Shown here piece by piece: positions 16,641-26,420 of a DNA stretch of 64,000 nucleotides. A program made the position numbers and the translations under genes. The stretch lies in assembly GCF_000772105.1 (NCBI RefSeq), contig NZ_CP009355.1, positions 372,001 to 436,000 on the forward strand, written 5' to 3'. Origin of the DNA: Vibrio tubiashii ATCC 19109. GTDB taxonomy: Bacteria > Pseudomonadota > Gammaproteobacteria > Enterobacterales > Vibrionaceae. A model generated the notes under the pieces. That model did no database searches. It was given only the letters and a program-made list of their open reading frames with translations, and was not told the DNA's origin. The stretch's first letter is position 1. Each line of letters begins with the position of its first letter.

Positions 16641-17765
16641 TTAAACCTGATGATTCTGTTCTAAAACGGCAAGTGTACTCTCTAAATCAAAGTGGGCAGC
16701 AAACTCCTCATTGACGGCTTTGCCACTCAAAATAGAGTTGGCGATATACACCGCACAGGCTGGGCTAAAATCAGACTCCATTAGCTTTTCTGGGTCATCA
16801 TGGTTTAAGACCCCTTCAATGATGGGCAAAGGAAAGCCCCAAAAGTGCAGTAGATATCCCCCAAGCTGCTCTGATTTGGTTTTAAACAGGTAGTGTTCTA
16901 AGTGCGATTTATCGTTGCCTTTGGTTCTAGGATTTAGAAACGCGCTCATTAAATCTGGGGCTATTTTCATTCTGACGTATTCACCAATACGGTGAAGAAT
17001 ACCCACTAGAAAAGTCGTATCTTTGAGATCCGGTTCAACTAAGGTTGAGGCGAGCTTTGCGACTTTAAGGCTGTGCGATTGAATTTTTTCCAATGGCTTG
17101 CTCGGTTCATTCATGGAGACAGAATAGACTTCAAGCATGGCGATAATATTGGTAACCACTTGGCCACCTAAACGAGTGATTGCTTCAGAGATACTCTTGA
17201 TCTCTTTGCGTCCTCTAAAGATGGCATTATTAGATATCTGAATGATCTTAGCGCACATTGCCGGCTCTTCACTAATGAGCTTTGCCACATCATGCATCGA
17301 GGAGTTGGGATCCATTAAGGTACGCTTAACATCAAAGAACAGCTTGGGCGCTACTGGCAGCGATGTAATCGTACCAATTGCATTTTGAATCACTCGATCA
17401 GGGAACAATTCAAGAATCTCTTCAATACGCTGGACTTCCGCCTTGATGACACTTGGATCGCAAGGTTTCATAAAAGCTTGGTGGGCGAAAAAACCGCCTT
17501 TTATTGTGACATCTGGATCCGAATACCCGGACAATGATGCACGTATAATACCTGGGTGCCTTTTACTCACCTCTTCAAGTAGTTCAGCACCGTTCATCTT
17601 CGGCATAAGCATGTCTGAGATAATTAAATCGACCTCATGCTCTTCCAGAAACTGCAAAGCCTCTTCACCGCCTTCTGCGGTAAATATTTTCCATCCAGTT
17701 CCAAAAAGGGCTCGCTTTAATCCGTTCAGGATCATGCGTTCATCATCAACTAGCAGCAGCTTCAT
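16641..17765 (-). CDS. receiver-HDOD response regulator
   Basis: The 374-residue protein begins with a complete receiver domain (acidic pocket VDDE, phospho-acceptor Asp51 in IISDMLMPKMNG, Lys100 in FMKPCD). It ends with an HDOD domain (about residues 130-330; ITRLGGQVVTNIIAMLEVYSVS, and ILHRIGEYVRMKIAP). HDOD domains resemble HD phosphohydrolases but usually lack catalysis and act as signalling or scaffold modules. The start overlaps the kinase gene by 20 bp, so the two are translationally coupled. It is the last gene of a three-gene operon with an MHYT kinase and a second receiver protein. Confidence 0.9.
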   Translation of the reverse strand: MKLLLVDDERMILNGLKRALFGTGWKIFTAEGGEEALQFLEEHEVDLIISDMLMPKMNGAELLEEVSKRHPGIIRASLSGYSDPDVTIKGGFFAHQAFMKPCDPSVIKAEVQRIEEILELFPDRVIQNAIGTITSLPVAPKLFFDVKRTLMDPNSSMHDVAKLISEEPAMCAKIIQISNNAIFRGRKEIKSISEAITRLGGQVVTNIIAMLEVYSVSMNEPSKPLEKIQSHSLKVAKLASTLVEPDLKDTTFLVGILHRIGEYVRMKIAPDLMSAFLNPRTKGNDKSHLEHYLFKTKSEQLGGYLLHFWGFPLPIIEGVLNHDDPEKLMESDFSPACAVYIANSILSGKAVNEEFAAHFDLESTLAVLEQNHQV

Positions 17766-19779
17766 TATCTAGTCTCTCTTCAGTGCCAACGCTCACGTTG
17801 TCTAACGGTAGTGAAATTGTAAATGTCGTTCCTTCTCCAACAGTACTGTTGGTACTAATTGCTCCTTTATGTAAATCGACGATAACTGAGTAAGCTAAAC
17901 TAAGCCCTTGCCCTGTTCCTTTACCAACATCTTTTGTGGTAAAGAAAGGATCGAATATCCGGTCAATAATATTGTTCGGTATACCCGTACCATTGTCTTG
18001 GATGCGAATCTGAGCAGTATTTTCCTCGAAATGTGTTGAGACCTTGATCGTGCCCAAAGAGCCGTCTTGGCGACCAAACTTTTCTTCGATTGCGTGAGCC
18101 GCATTAATGATGAAGTTAAGCATTACTTGGTTAAATTCATCACGGTAACAAGGAATAGCAGGTAATTTAGAGTCAAAATTGGTCTCTACTTCAGCAACAT
18201 AGCGCCACTCACCGCGTGCAATGGTAATGGTCGACTCAATGGCTTCAGCAATATCGACTTGGTGCATTTCGTGGTTACTCGAATGTGAGAAAGACTTCAT
18301 CGCTTTTACGATCCGGCTAATGCGTTGCAGCCCCTCTAAGGACTGATCCAGAGCGAGCGGGATTTCTTCTGCGATAAAGTCCATATCGCCTTCAGCAATT
18401 TCGCTTTTAATCTGTGCTTTTAGCGTATCGACAGACTCATCTCCTGACTTTTCAATGGTTTGTGTAATCTGGTTGATGGTGTTTAGACAGGTTTGAAAGG
18501 CGTCTTTTAAAAAGATCGTGTTGTCTGAAACATATTGAGTTGGTGTGTTTATCTCGTGAGCGATACCAGCGGCGAGTTGTCCCATTGATTCCAATTTCTG
18601 AGCTTGCCTTAACTGCTGTTCAAGTTCCATACGCATCGAAATATCTCGGATAACACAGTTAAACAGTTCCTTCTCTTCATTGCGAATTGAGAGTGCAGAA
18701 AGGCTTACTTCTATGGGAAACGAGCGACCATCTTTTTTAATCCCTTCAGTGGTTAGGTTGCTTCGGTGCTCTAAGTCGTTGTTGGCACAATTTCGCAACG
18801 AGACTTTATCAAAGGTTGGCATTAGATCTTCGATGTTCTTGTGAACGATCATTTCCTTTTCATACTCGAACATCCTTAATCCCATGTCATTAATGCTATC
18901 TATGATGCCTTCTTGATCAACGATAATGACACCGTCGGCAAGGTTGTTCAGGATATCTTGCTCACGCAGCTTACTGGCGACAATGGAATGTTCTGCTCGT
19001 TGGAGGCGCTGGTCGACAATAGAAGCGACGAATGTTGCAGCACAGATTAGCAGCACAAATAGAGCCACGATCAAAGCAATATTATGAGCGTCGCTCATAT
19101 GGTTATGTATGGTTGGAGTATCGGATAAGGCGTAAAAGCTGACTGCGCCCATAGCGGTGTAATGCATACCAGCGACCGATAGACCCATAATAGGAGCTAT
19201 TAAGGCGCGATGAGTAACGTTCTCTCCATAATGGCGGTTGCGAAGTTTAATCATATAGATTGAGATACAAGCAAACAAAAAAGCAATCAGAATAGAGAGA
19301 ACAAACCAGACGAAGTCGTAGACCATCAAGGCGTCCATCTGCATCGCTTCCATGCCAAGGTAGTGCATCGAACCAATACCTAGTGCCAAATATAGGGCAC
19401 TAAGCTGAATATCTAATAGTGAGAATCGTTGACTATAAAGGACTTGAAACGCGAAGTAAGCGCCAACGACTGGTGGGATAAAGGACAACGCGGTTATACC
19501 AGGGTGATAGGACATTTGCGCAGGCACCATAAACGCCAACATGCCTGTGAAATGCATTGCCCAGACACCAAGGCCAAATACAATACTGCCAAATAAACGC
19601 CACAAGCTGACCGTTTTCGCCTCATTAGAACTCCACATTCGCTCAATGACGATCAAGCAAGAGTAAGCGGCTAAGCTAGAGACCAGAATGGAAAGCAAAA
19701 CCAAAGAGTAATGAAACTCTCCTTGGAGTAAACTGTAATCCGCTAAGTCAACGGATTTAAATCGCCAAAACTCTACCAT
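17746..19779 (-). CDS. MHYT-PAS hybrid-sensor histidine kinase
   Basis: The 677-residue protein has an N-terminal seven-helix MHYT sensor with three motifs (MHFT at 75-78, MHYL at 138-141, MHYT at 205-208), thought to bind copper and sense a diatomic gas. A PAS domain follows (about 275-385), then a kinase core with phospho-His408 in AGIAHEINTPTQ, an N box (NFIINAAHAIEE), G1 box (DNGTGIP) and G2 box (GKGTGQGLSLAY). The His box with NTPTQ places it in the HK4-like class. There is no receiver domain, so its partners are the two receiver proteins that flank it. Confidence 0.92.
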   Translation of the reverse strand: MVEFWRFKSVDLADYSLLQGEFHYSLVLLSILVSSLAAYSCLIVIERMWSSNEAKTVSLWRLFGSIVFGLGVWAMHFTGMLAFMVPAQMSYHPGITALSFIPPVVGAYFAFQVLYSQRFSLLDIQLSALYLALGIGSMHYLGMEAMQMDALMVYDFVWFVLSILIAFLFACISIYMIKLRNRHYGENVTHRALIAPIMGLSVAGMHYTAMGAVSFYALSDTPTIHNHMSDAHNIALIVALFVLLICAATFVASIVDQRLQRAEHSIVASKLREQDILNNLADGVIIVDQEGIIDSINDMGLRMFEYEKEMIVHKNIEDLMPTFDKVSLRNCANNDLEHRSNLTTEGIKKDGRSFPIEVSLSALSIRNEEKELFNCVIRDISMRMELEQQLRQAQKLESMGQLAAGIAHEINTPTQYVSDNTIFLKDAFQTCLNTINQITQTIEKSGDESVDTLKAQIKSEIAEGDMDFIAEEIPLALDQSLEGLQRISRIVKAMKSFSHSSNHEMHQVDIAEAIESTITIARGEWRYVAEVETNFDSKLPAIPCYRDEFNQVMLNFIINAAHAIEEKFGRQDGSLGTIKVSTHFEENTAQIRIQDNGTGIPNNIIDRIFDPFFTTKDVGKGTGQGLSLAYSVIVDLHKGAISTNSTVGEGTTFTISLPLDNVSVGTEERLDNEAAAS

Positions 19780-19830
19780 AGCCCAACCTGTCCTTTGTTT
19801 ACGTTGTTAGTTATTTCATTAAGGCGCTGA

Positions 19831-21009
19831 TTAAAAATTCTGCGCTTTCTCTTCACTCTCGGTTTGTTGGTGCTCTTCTGGCTCTATCATGGTTACCCAG
19901 ACTTCCCCTGCTACCGCTTTGTTCTCTAGGCAGTGGTGCACGATATTCATCAAAGTTTGAGTCACTCTCTGCCCTTTTCTTGCAATAAGTTGATCACGGT
20001 TGGTTCGAATCTCCTGCTCAATAATCATGTTGGGATTTAGGAAGCTGACATCGACGAAAATTTTTGGTGGTTCAAAATCGAGCGTCGATTTAAAAGCGCT
20101 GAGAATGCTTGGGTCATAAAGGTGATCTTGGTTGTCGAGTTGCTCAACGGCATCAGGGATGGTGTAGCCAGCACTTTCAAGTTTTATATAGTCGCAGACA
20201 ACCTTAAGCATTCTTGAACCGTAGGGTAAGTCGGTTCCCTCAACGTCATCAATAGGATTACCTTCTCCATTAAAGCCTTTTTCTTGGTAGAGAATAGTTT
20301 TAGCGATCCCGCTCATCCTAGGGATTTGTTTGAGTAAATCAGAGGAAAGGCAAGGGTGTTGATCGAAGAGTTGACGATCTTCTTCAGTGACGACTTGTCC
20401 ACTACCAATATTTTCTAAGGTGCTTTGGGGAAAAATAATAAAGCCGAGTTGAGACAACTGAACCATAGGCTCAAAACTCCAATGAGGTTTTAGGTTAAGC
20501 GCTTTACCTAACTGCTGCATATGGAATTGAACTTTATTACTGCGGTCATTGATTTCAGGGCTGACAAGAGAGACAACATCGCTCAGGACATTAATGACGC
20601 CCTTTAACGTCTTATTAAGCAGCACTTTTTCTGCAACGATAAGCTCGTATTGCCGAATGGCAGCGTTTATAAATCCTAGTAGTTGTTCCGGTGTACATGG
20701 CTTATTAATAAAACGAAATACGTCACCTAAGTTGACGGCATCGACCGCTGTTTGTTGGTCTGCATTACCGGTAAACATCATGCGTACTGTGTCAGGTGAC
20801 TTTTCTTTTACGGCTTGCAGCAATTGAAGTCCGTTCATGACAGGCATTTGCATATCAGACACAATCACAGCGTACTGCTTCTTGGCGATGAGTTCGAGTG
20901 CTTGCTCGCCACTGTTTGCAAGATCAATATCGACATGACTTCTCAAAGTCCGACGAAACGAATTAAGGATGTTCACTTCATCATCGACTAAGAGTACTGG
21001 CTTCTTCAT
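19831..21009 (-). CDS. receiver protein with a degenerate HD-GYP domain
   Basis: The 392-residue protein has an intact receiver domain (VDDE pocket, Asp52 in IVSDMQMPVMNG, Lys103 in FINKPC) joined to a C-terminal region aligned with HD-GYP phosphodiesterases. The catalytic HD is replaced: the expected LLHDIGK stretch reads QLSQLGFIIFP (184-194). The HHE/GYP part reads YQEKGFNGEGNP (241-252), lacking His-His and the Tyr of GYP. It probably does not hydrolyse c-di-GMP and may bind it or act as a phospho-switch. It leads the operon with the MHYT kinase 51 bp downstream. Confidence 0.85.
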   Translation of the reverse strand: MKKPVLLVDDEVNILNSFRRTLRSHVDIDLANSGEQALELIAKKQYAVIVSDMQMPVMNGLQLLQAVKEKSPDTVRMMFTGNADQQTAVDAVNLGDVFRFINKPCTPEQLLGFINAAIRQYELIVAEKVLLNKTLKGVINVLSDVVSLVSPEINDRSNKVQFHMQQLGKALNLKPHWSFEPMVQLSQLGFIIFPQSTLENIGSGQVVTEEDRQLFDQHPCLSSDLLKQIPRMSGIAKTILYQEKGFNGEGNPIDDVEGTDLPYGSRMLKVVCDYIKLESAGYTIPDAVEQLDNQDHLYDPSILSAFKSTLDFEPPKIFVDVSFLNPNMIIEQEIRTNRDQLIARKGQRVTQTLMNIVHHCLENKAVAGEVWVTMIEPEEHQQTESEEKAQNF

Positions 21010-21232
21010 TGCTTATACTCATGTAGTTGCACTTAAGGTTAAGTTTAGTACATACAGTGAGTTATCAAGTTCTATTGATAAACATGTAACTCTTGGGGTA
21101 ATGAAATGAGAGTTTAGCTAGATAAATTATCCTTATGCATCATTTTATTTTGCTGATTGCTGACATTCAGTCGCTTCAAAAAGTTTCGAGAGTAGTGATA
21201 GGCTAACGAGGTTTATCAGTTGGGTTCCAATT

Positions 21233-22201
21233 ATGTTTGCGGATTATCTTAAATCAAAGAGAAAAGAACGAAAGTTGACTCAATCTGAACTGGTTTTAAA
21301 GTTGAAGCAGTTCCGATTAAATGCCTTTGAGTCGCTTGATAACGTGACAGTAAGCCGTTGGGAGAGAGGGAATACCTCTCCTTCTCGATACAAGCAGTTA
21401 CTGATTACGCGCTTCTTCAATGACGATCTTTCGGAGTTTTTACTGGCTCAGCACGTTGAAAATGACTTCAAAGAGCTGAGAAAGATTTTCTATGATAGAT
21501 ATGAATCCGTTTACAGTTTCTCGAATCGACTTAAATACGGTGAGCATCAGCCTAACCGCTACCAAGTTAGTGAGTTTGAGTCGCTGTCACAGGGTGAACT
21601 CAAGATCTGCCTAAACGAAATAGAAGGTATGCATCAGCAGTTTGGTGTTCCTGATAGTGATATGTTTCGACTTGATTTTGATGATTTGATTGCCGACAAG
21701 CGCGGGGAATTTAGAACTTACTTCAATAATGGTGTTAAAGCTGGCCACTATCTCGCGTATTACTTCAGATATGAAGAATTTTGCCAACAAATGGAGCAAT
21801 CAAACTGCACACCAGATTACAGCAAAACTTGCAATAAAGAGCAGAATAACGATCTGGTTATGTTTAGTAGTAGCCGATTTTTTGAAGCACCTAGCTTGCG
21901 CTTATATAACGTTTACCGCGAGGTCGTTACTGCAATTAATAATCCGAACATTCAGTACTTTGCGATGCGAATAGTCACTCAATCTGCATATAACTACTAC
22001 AGTCATAGAGGCTTTTCCGTAGTTGCATGCGAAGGTGAGGGTGGTGCGGGCGAGTTTATTATCGGCGGAAAGAAATACCGACAAGCAATTATGATGGTGG
22101 ATATTAATCGCTTGTTGTCATCTGAGTACCTGATAGCTCTGTTCAAACATTATCATCCTATGCGCTCTGAAGCAGAGCAGTTACACAATAGCTTTATCTA
22201 A
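21233..22201 (+). CDS. XRE-type HTH protein with an unrecognised C-terminal domain
   Basis: The N-terminal 60 residues are a helix-turn-helix of the Xre/Cro family (FADYLKSKRKERKLTQSELVLKL and VTVSRWERGNTSPS). Residues 90-322 form a Tyr- and Phe-rich, Cys-containing domain that I cannot assign; it does not look like a peptidase S24 or a cupin. The gene sits in the same direction 228 bp ahead of the fimbrial operon and is a candidate regulator of it. ATG 21233 has only a weak ribosome site. Function inferred from HTH and position only. Confidence 0.75.
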   Translation: MFADYLKSKRKERKLTQSELVLKLKQFRLNAFESLDNVTVSRWERGNTSPSRYKQLLITRFFNDDLSEFLLAQHVENDFKELRKIFYDRYESVYSFSNRLKYGEHQPNRYQVSEFESLSQGELKICLNEIEGMHQQFGVPDSDMFRLDFDDLIADKRGEFRTYFNNGVKAGHYLAYYFRYEEFCQQMEQSNCTPDYSKTCNKEQNNDLVMFSSSRFFEAPSLRLYNVYREVVTAINNPNIQYFAMRIVTQSAYNYYSHRGFSVVACEGEGGAGEFIIGGKKYRQAIMMVDINRLLSSEYLIALFKHYHPMRSEAEQLHNSFI

Positions 22202-22429
22202 GTTTCATTCCGTTCGCTACAAGACTAAATAAATCCTAAAATATATTTCTCTTTGCAAACTAGGCATTTGGCACGTTGTATATCTATAGCATGCCTATTG
22301 TTGTTCTTTGATAAGTGGTTAAAATCTCCGCTTGTTATTTGTTCTATTAACAGAATAAGTATTGCTTATTATTTAATACTGTTATTTATGTCAAATAATG
22401 TTATTGGATTCTATAACTAGGAGATTTAA

Positions 22430-22996
22430 GTGAATAAAATAAAAAAGTCGGCTATTGCCATTGCATTATTGAGCGGAAGCGTGATGAGCAGCGGTGTATT
22501 TGCCGCAGATAATTTTGCTAGTATCGCGCAAGCGCAATTAAACTGGCAAGGCGTTGTCGGTGGTTCGTTCTTTTCTAAAGATATCGCACTGACTGGTCAA
22601 GGCGGTGGTGACATTATGGATGGCACAATAAAAGTGGCCAACAGCGGTACTTTTAAGTCGTTCAAAGCAATTGTTGTAGAGGCTCATGCAACAATTGATA
22701 ACGGTGATGGCAGCTACTCGCCTGATCCAAGCACACTTTATGATCAGGATGTGAATTGGAATTTAGTCTCATCAAACGTGAGCTCAACGGGTAACGGTGA
22801 CTATGATAGCACACGCCTTAAGTTTGCTTTAAATGGTACGGATGTAGTGTCGGGCACACCTTATAAAACAACTGCTGGAGACAACATCGTAGGTGTAACG
22901 ACAAGTTATACAGATGCCGTCACAGGAGTGGTTCCTGGTGAAACAATCATTGTTACAGCCAACATTACCGCAGAACCAGACGTAGGTAAAATCTAA
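22430..22996 (+). CDS. fimbrial major subunit (CS1/alpha-type pilin candidate)
   Basis: The 188-residue protein has a strong signal peptide ending VFAAD, and a Gly/Ser/Thr-rich all-beta body with no Cys, as expected of an alpha-type chaperone-usher pilin. A GTG start is preceded by AGGAG at seven bases. It opens the operon, and the large hairpin after it is the usual sign of a highly expressed first pilin. It is assigned by position and composition; residue-level match to CooA or CfaB is weak. The next gene is a second pilin-like protein, followed by the usher. Confidence 0.7.
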   Translation: MNKIKKSAIAIALLSGSVMSSGVFAADNFASIAQAQLNWQGVVGGSFFSKDIALTGQGGGDIMDGTIKVANSGTFKSFKAIVVEAHATIDNGDGSYSPDPSTLYDQDVNWNLVSSNVSSTGNGDYDSTRLKFALNGTDVVSGTPYKTTAGDNIVGVTTSYTDAVTGVVPGETIIVTANITAEPDVGKI

Positions 22997-23036
22997 CCTA
23001 CTTATTACTCAGAACCGATAATACTTTGGCTGTTTT

Positions 23037-23063
23037 ATAAGCTGCAGTTTTGCTGCAGCTTAT
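23037..23063 (+). terminator. strong hairpin between the first two fimbrial genes
   Basis: A perfect 11-bp stem ATAAGCTGCAG / CTGCAGCTTAT with loop TTTTG. No U tract follows it, so it is more likely a partial terminator or an RNA-stabilising 3' end that favours the major pilin, as in other fimbrial operons. Confidence 0.6.
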
Positions 23064-23085
23064 TGTCATGCTCATGATATATAAA

Positions 23086-23604
23086 ATGAAATATACAATG
23101 TTATTTTTATCTTTCTCTTTGGTGAATTTTTCTGCCTGTGCGGAAAATATAACTAAGAGTTTTAATGTCTCTACATATATAGATAAAGGGAAAATATACC
23201 CATACACATTAGAGATTCTTCCTGAAGAGTCTAATTTTTTACTTGAGTACGACGAAGAGACAAAAGTATTTTTGGATCATAATGTTCAGTTAGATATTGT
23301 TTCAGATATTCCAAATTCTGAATCGTCGATGGGATTTGGATATAACCTAAACTTACTGGAAAATCGCTCTATTTGCCGTCGCAGTAGTGACGATTCGGTC
23401 AGTCAGGAAGGATTCATTAACCTTTTGATTGACGGCAATCCGTTTGACCAAACACAGCCTGCTAGTGCTTTGTTATTGTCCCCTTCAACAGAGGCAGGAA
23501 ACTTAACAGGCCAAGCTATTTTGACGCTTAAAAGCCAGAAAATTAAAGAGACAATGCTGAATTGCTCAGGGTCAATTAGCATTGAGGCAGAGCTATCGCT
23601 ATGA
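23086..23604 (+). CDS. second pilin-like fimbrial subunit
   Basis: The protein of about 172 residues has a hydrophobic signal-like N-terminus (MKYTMLFLSFSLVNFSACAEN) and an all-beta body with two Cys residues, starting ITKSFNVSTYID, which resembles the N-terminal strand of CS1-type pilins. I place the start at ATG 23086, in front of the signal sequence; an upstream TTG at 23050 lies inside the hairpin loop and is unlikely. No clear ribosome site is visible. The stop overlaps the usher start in ATGA. It is probably a minor or adaptor subunit. Confidence 0.65.
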   Translation: MKYTMLFLSFSLVNFSACAENITKSFNVSTYIDKGKIYPYTLEILPEESNFLLEYDEETKVFLDHNVQLDIVSDIPNSESSMGFGYNLNLLENRSICRRSSDDSVSQEGFINLLIDGNPFDQTQPASALLLSPSTEAGNLTGQAILTLKSQKIKETMLNCSGSISIEAELSL

Positions 23605-26420
23605 CTTTCAATAATATTTATCGAGCGCTATCGAAAGTCTGTCTATGCTTTCCACTGGCTGTTTTCGCTTCAGAAACGCCATCAGAGTTTCAAGACTTGA
23701 TCCAATCTGAACGTGCTCAAACCAAGTTTATGATCAACGATAGTGACTCTGTCCTATTAATGGCTGATTTAGGCTACGATAGCGTAAAAGTTGATGAAAA
23801 TGAAAGAGATGCTCTCCAGAGTTTCCTCTCTAAACAGTATCTAAAATCACACGCGATTCGACATGTGTTGACAGACCTTATGGACGGGGTTTCAACCAGT
23901 GAACTTTGTAAAGGATTGAGAGAAAACTGCGTTATTAGCGGCGCTTTACAATATCAATATGTCGTCATCAAAGATAAGGCAACCGTGCGTGTTGTCATTC
24001 CGACTTCAGAAATGGCGGAGCGAAAATCGGGTCGCCATTACATTGATGACGCAGTGGATCAAAATGCACTAATGATGCACCACCAGTTCAACGCCAATAT
24101 GGGCTCTGAGAGTGACATTAATGCTTTTTATAAGAACAAGTCGACATTAGGCGCTTTTGGTGGTTACTTTGTCAGTGATCTCAACGTTAGCAATCATTCT
24201 GCATCTGGTAACAATGACCTCTATTTTGATCAGTTAAACTACAACTACGCGAAGGAAGACACCCGCTTTCGTTTCGGCTATACGTCAAGTTCTGTTGACT
24301 ACTACTGGAACAGCAGCGCGATTCTAGACGCACATACCCAGATAGATGCTGTTAGTTTTGACTTAGGCTCAACGTCTGATTTGATATTCAAAAACCGAGA
24401 TTCAGATCAAAGGCTCTACTTCTCTATCCCTTCTTCTGGGCGACTTATAGTCACTCGTAGAAATGGTGAACCTGTACTCGAGAAAAATGTAAGTGCTGGT
24501 CAGAATTACATTTCATATAGTTCGCTGCCGAAAGGAATTCATGTCCTCAATATTAAAGTTGTCTCTGGTGATAGCGTTATCTATCACGAGGTCAGAAAAA
24601 TTTACAATGCCACTAAGTATGCACTGAATTCAGGTAGTTTTGACTATCAACTCTCGGCAGGCTCTATGTATAAACAAGATGCTGATGAGGTAGCAACAGA
24701 TCAGTATGATGTTGAAGAATATCAATACAATGGCTTTGTTCAGGCAAGCATAACAAACCGAATTACTGATCCAGTTTTAATTGGGGGCGATGTGCTGAAT
24801 ACAGCGGAAGATTATTACGCGCGCGCCGCCATTCAAATTGATGTAGATAGAAATCTCGCTGCTAACGCGTTAGCAGGCACCTTTAGTGATGACAGTCGTT
24901 ATCTTCAATCTGAACTGACGTTAGGTAAAGCCTCTTTTACGTGGAGTAAGTTCACAGACGAGACCAGCCCACTAAAATATGACCTTTCCAACTACCTATA
25001 TGGTTTTGGCTCTTTTCAGGAGTTTACAGCGAACTATAGCCATCAGTTAGGTTCTGGCAATTTCTACGCTAGCTACTCCAATTACACAAGCGAGAGGGGC
25101 GGTACTTATTACGAATTCGGTGATGAAGAAGTATTTGATGATTATAAATCAGTGATGGCTGGCTATACATTTTCGAGCTTATGGCACAGTACTATCGATA
25201 TCAATACAACCTATTCAGAATCTACCGATGCGCTAAGTGGTGAAATGAATGATGAGTGGATGTTTGGCGTTAACTTCTCTGTACCGTTAGGTACGCATTC
25301 ATCAATGAATTATGCCGCGAGCACCAGCAGTAATGGGTACCAATACCACCGAGCTACCATCAATCATCAATTTGAGACCGATGATAACGTGTCTCTAAGT
25401 GGCGAAGCAGGCTTTAGATATAGTGATAGTGAAGCGATTCCATCTGAGACCATTGGTGAAGCGACTTTGTCTGCGGGATATCACGATCAGCACTTAAGCG
25501 GTAGCAGTTACGGTTACTTGGACACAGAAGGTGACTACAACGTATTTGCGGCTTTCTCAGGTTCGACGATAGTGACCAATGACAATACCTATATGACAGA
25601 TAGAGCGGCTGATAGCTACCTAATCATTGAAAACCTACAGCCTGATCAGGAGCTCCACTCTCTTAGTGACGAAAGCGAATTTGTGAGTGTAGCTCGTATT
25701 AAAAGTAACGATGACCCTGCAGGGCAAGTACTCGTCGATGAAGATACGGTGATCTACCCATTTAAACCTTATCGAGAGTACAAAGTCGCATTAGATGAAG
25801 CGGCGAGTGATTATCACAATACTGGTGAATCCTATGCGGAATCGAGTAGCTATCCGGGAACCATTCTTAAGTTAGATGTTGATTTGCATAGTGTTAAATC
25901 TTACTTGTCAGTATTTACCGATATTGAAGGGAATGCTGTAGATGACGTGAAATGTGAAGGCGCGGGTTGTCTTGATGTTGAAGAACTTTCCCAAGGCGTG
26001 TTCAAGTTTAAAATCAGCCAAGGTTTGCCGTACCAGCTTGTCAGTCGCGGACAACGATGCGTTATTCCCCATTCTGATGAGTACGCGAGTTACAACCTAG
26101 GTACCAATTTCTGTATGCCTCAGTTTGACTTGGAGGACGGGCAGCAGATAGCGAAAGGGCAAAACAACAAACTCTATTACTATGTTGGAGAGTTCTCCCA
26201 ATCATCTGTTATCGAGCATTATGAAGAGCAATTAACTAACCAGGATCTTGTGTTTGTTAAAAAGCGAGTTGGAGAGCACACCTTCGTATTTATCGAGGCT
26301 CAAGAGCAGCTCGCCAGTAACCAAATTCAATTTATTGATGAATTCAGTGCCTACGCATTGGAAGAGTCAGATCATGTTCCATACGCCTCTCTACAGGAGA
26401 TATCCAATGAAATTCAATAG
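23601..26420 (+). CDS. outer-membrane fimbrial usher (CS1/TcfC type)
   Basis: The 939-residue protein has a signal peptide (cleaved after VFA), then a beta-rich body with many alternating Tyr/Ser barrel strands, a TcfC-like E-set segment (LYFSIPSSGRLIVTRRNGEPVLEKNVSAGQNY...) and a C-terminal Cys-containing domain like the CooC C-domain. It is the pore that assembles the pilus across the outer membrane. The start ATG overlaps the previous stop by four bases, and its end overlaps the chaperone gene by 14. Slightly longer than FimD- or CooC-type ushers (about 850-870). Confidence 0.82.
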   Translation: MTFNNIYRALSKVCLCFPLAVFASETPSEFQDLIQSERAQTKFMINDSDSVLLMADLGYDSVKVDENERDALQSFLSKQYLKSHAIRHVLTDLMDGVSTSELCKGLRENCVISGALQYQYVVIKDKATVRVVIPTSEMAERKSGRHYIDDAVDQNALMMHHQFNANMGSESDINAFYKNKSTLGAFGGYFVSDLNVSNHSASGNNDLYFDQLNYNYAKEDTRFRFGYTSSSVDYYWNSSAILDAHTQIDAVSFDLGSTSDLIFKNRDSDQRLYFSIPSSGRLIVTRRNGEPVLEKNVSAGQNYISYSSLPKGIHVLNIKVVSGDSVIYHEVRKIYNATKYALNSGSFDYQLSAGSMYKQDADEVATDQYDVEEYQYNGFVQASITNRITDPVLIGGDVLNTAEDYYARAAIQIDVDRNLAANALAGTFSDDSRYLQSELTLGKASFTWSKFTDETSPLKYDLSNYLYGFGSFQEFTANYSHQLGSGNFYASYSNYTSERGGTYYEFGDEEVFDDYKSVMAGYTFSSLWHSTIDINTTYSESTDALSGEMNDEWMFGVNFSVPLGTHSSMNYAASTSSNGYQYHRATINHQFETDDNVSLSGEAGFRYSDSEAIPSETIGEATLSAGYHDQHLSGSSYGYLDTEGDYNVFAAFSGSTIVTNDNTYMTDRAADSYLIIENLQPDQELHSLSDESEFVSVARIKSNDDPAGQVLVDEDTVIYPFKPYREYKVALDEAASDYHNTGESYAESSSYPGTILKLDVDLHSVKSYLSVFTDIEGNAVDDVKCEGAGCLDVEELSQGVFKFKISQGLPYQLVSRGQRCVIPHSDEYASYNLGTNFCMPQFDLEDGQQIAKGQNNKLYYYVGEFSQSSVIEHYEEQLTNQDLVFVKKRVGEHTFVFIEAQEQLASNQIQFIDEFSAYALEESDHVPYASLQEISNEIQ

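Noticed and set aside
26248..26406. Longer N-terminus for the chaperone
   Set aside because: It lies inside the usher gene, has no ribosome site, and would bury a good signal peptide that starts at 26407.
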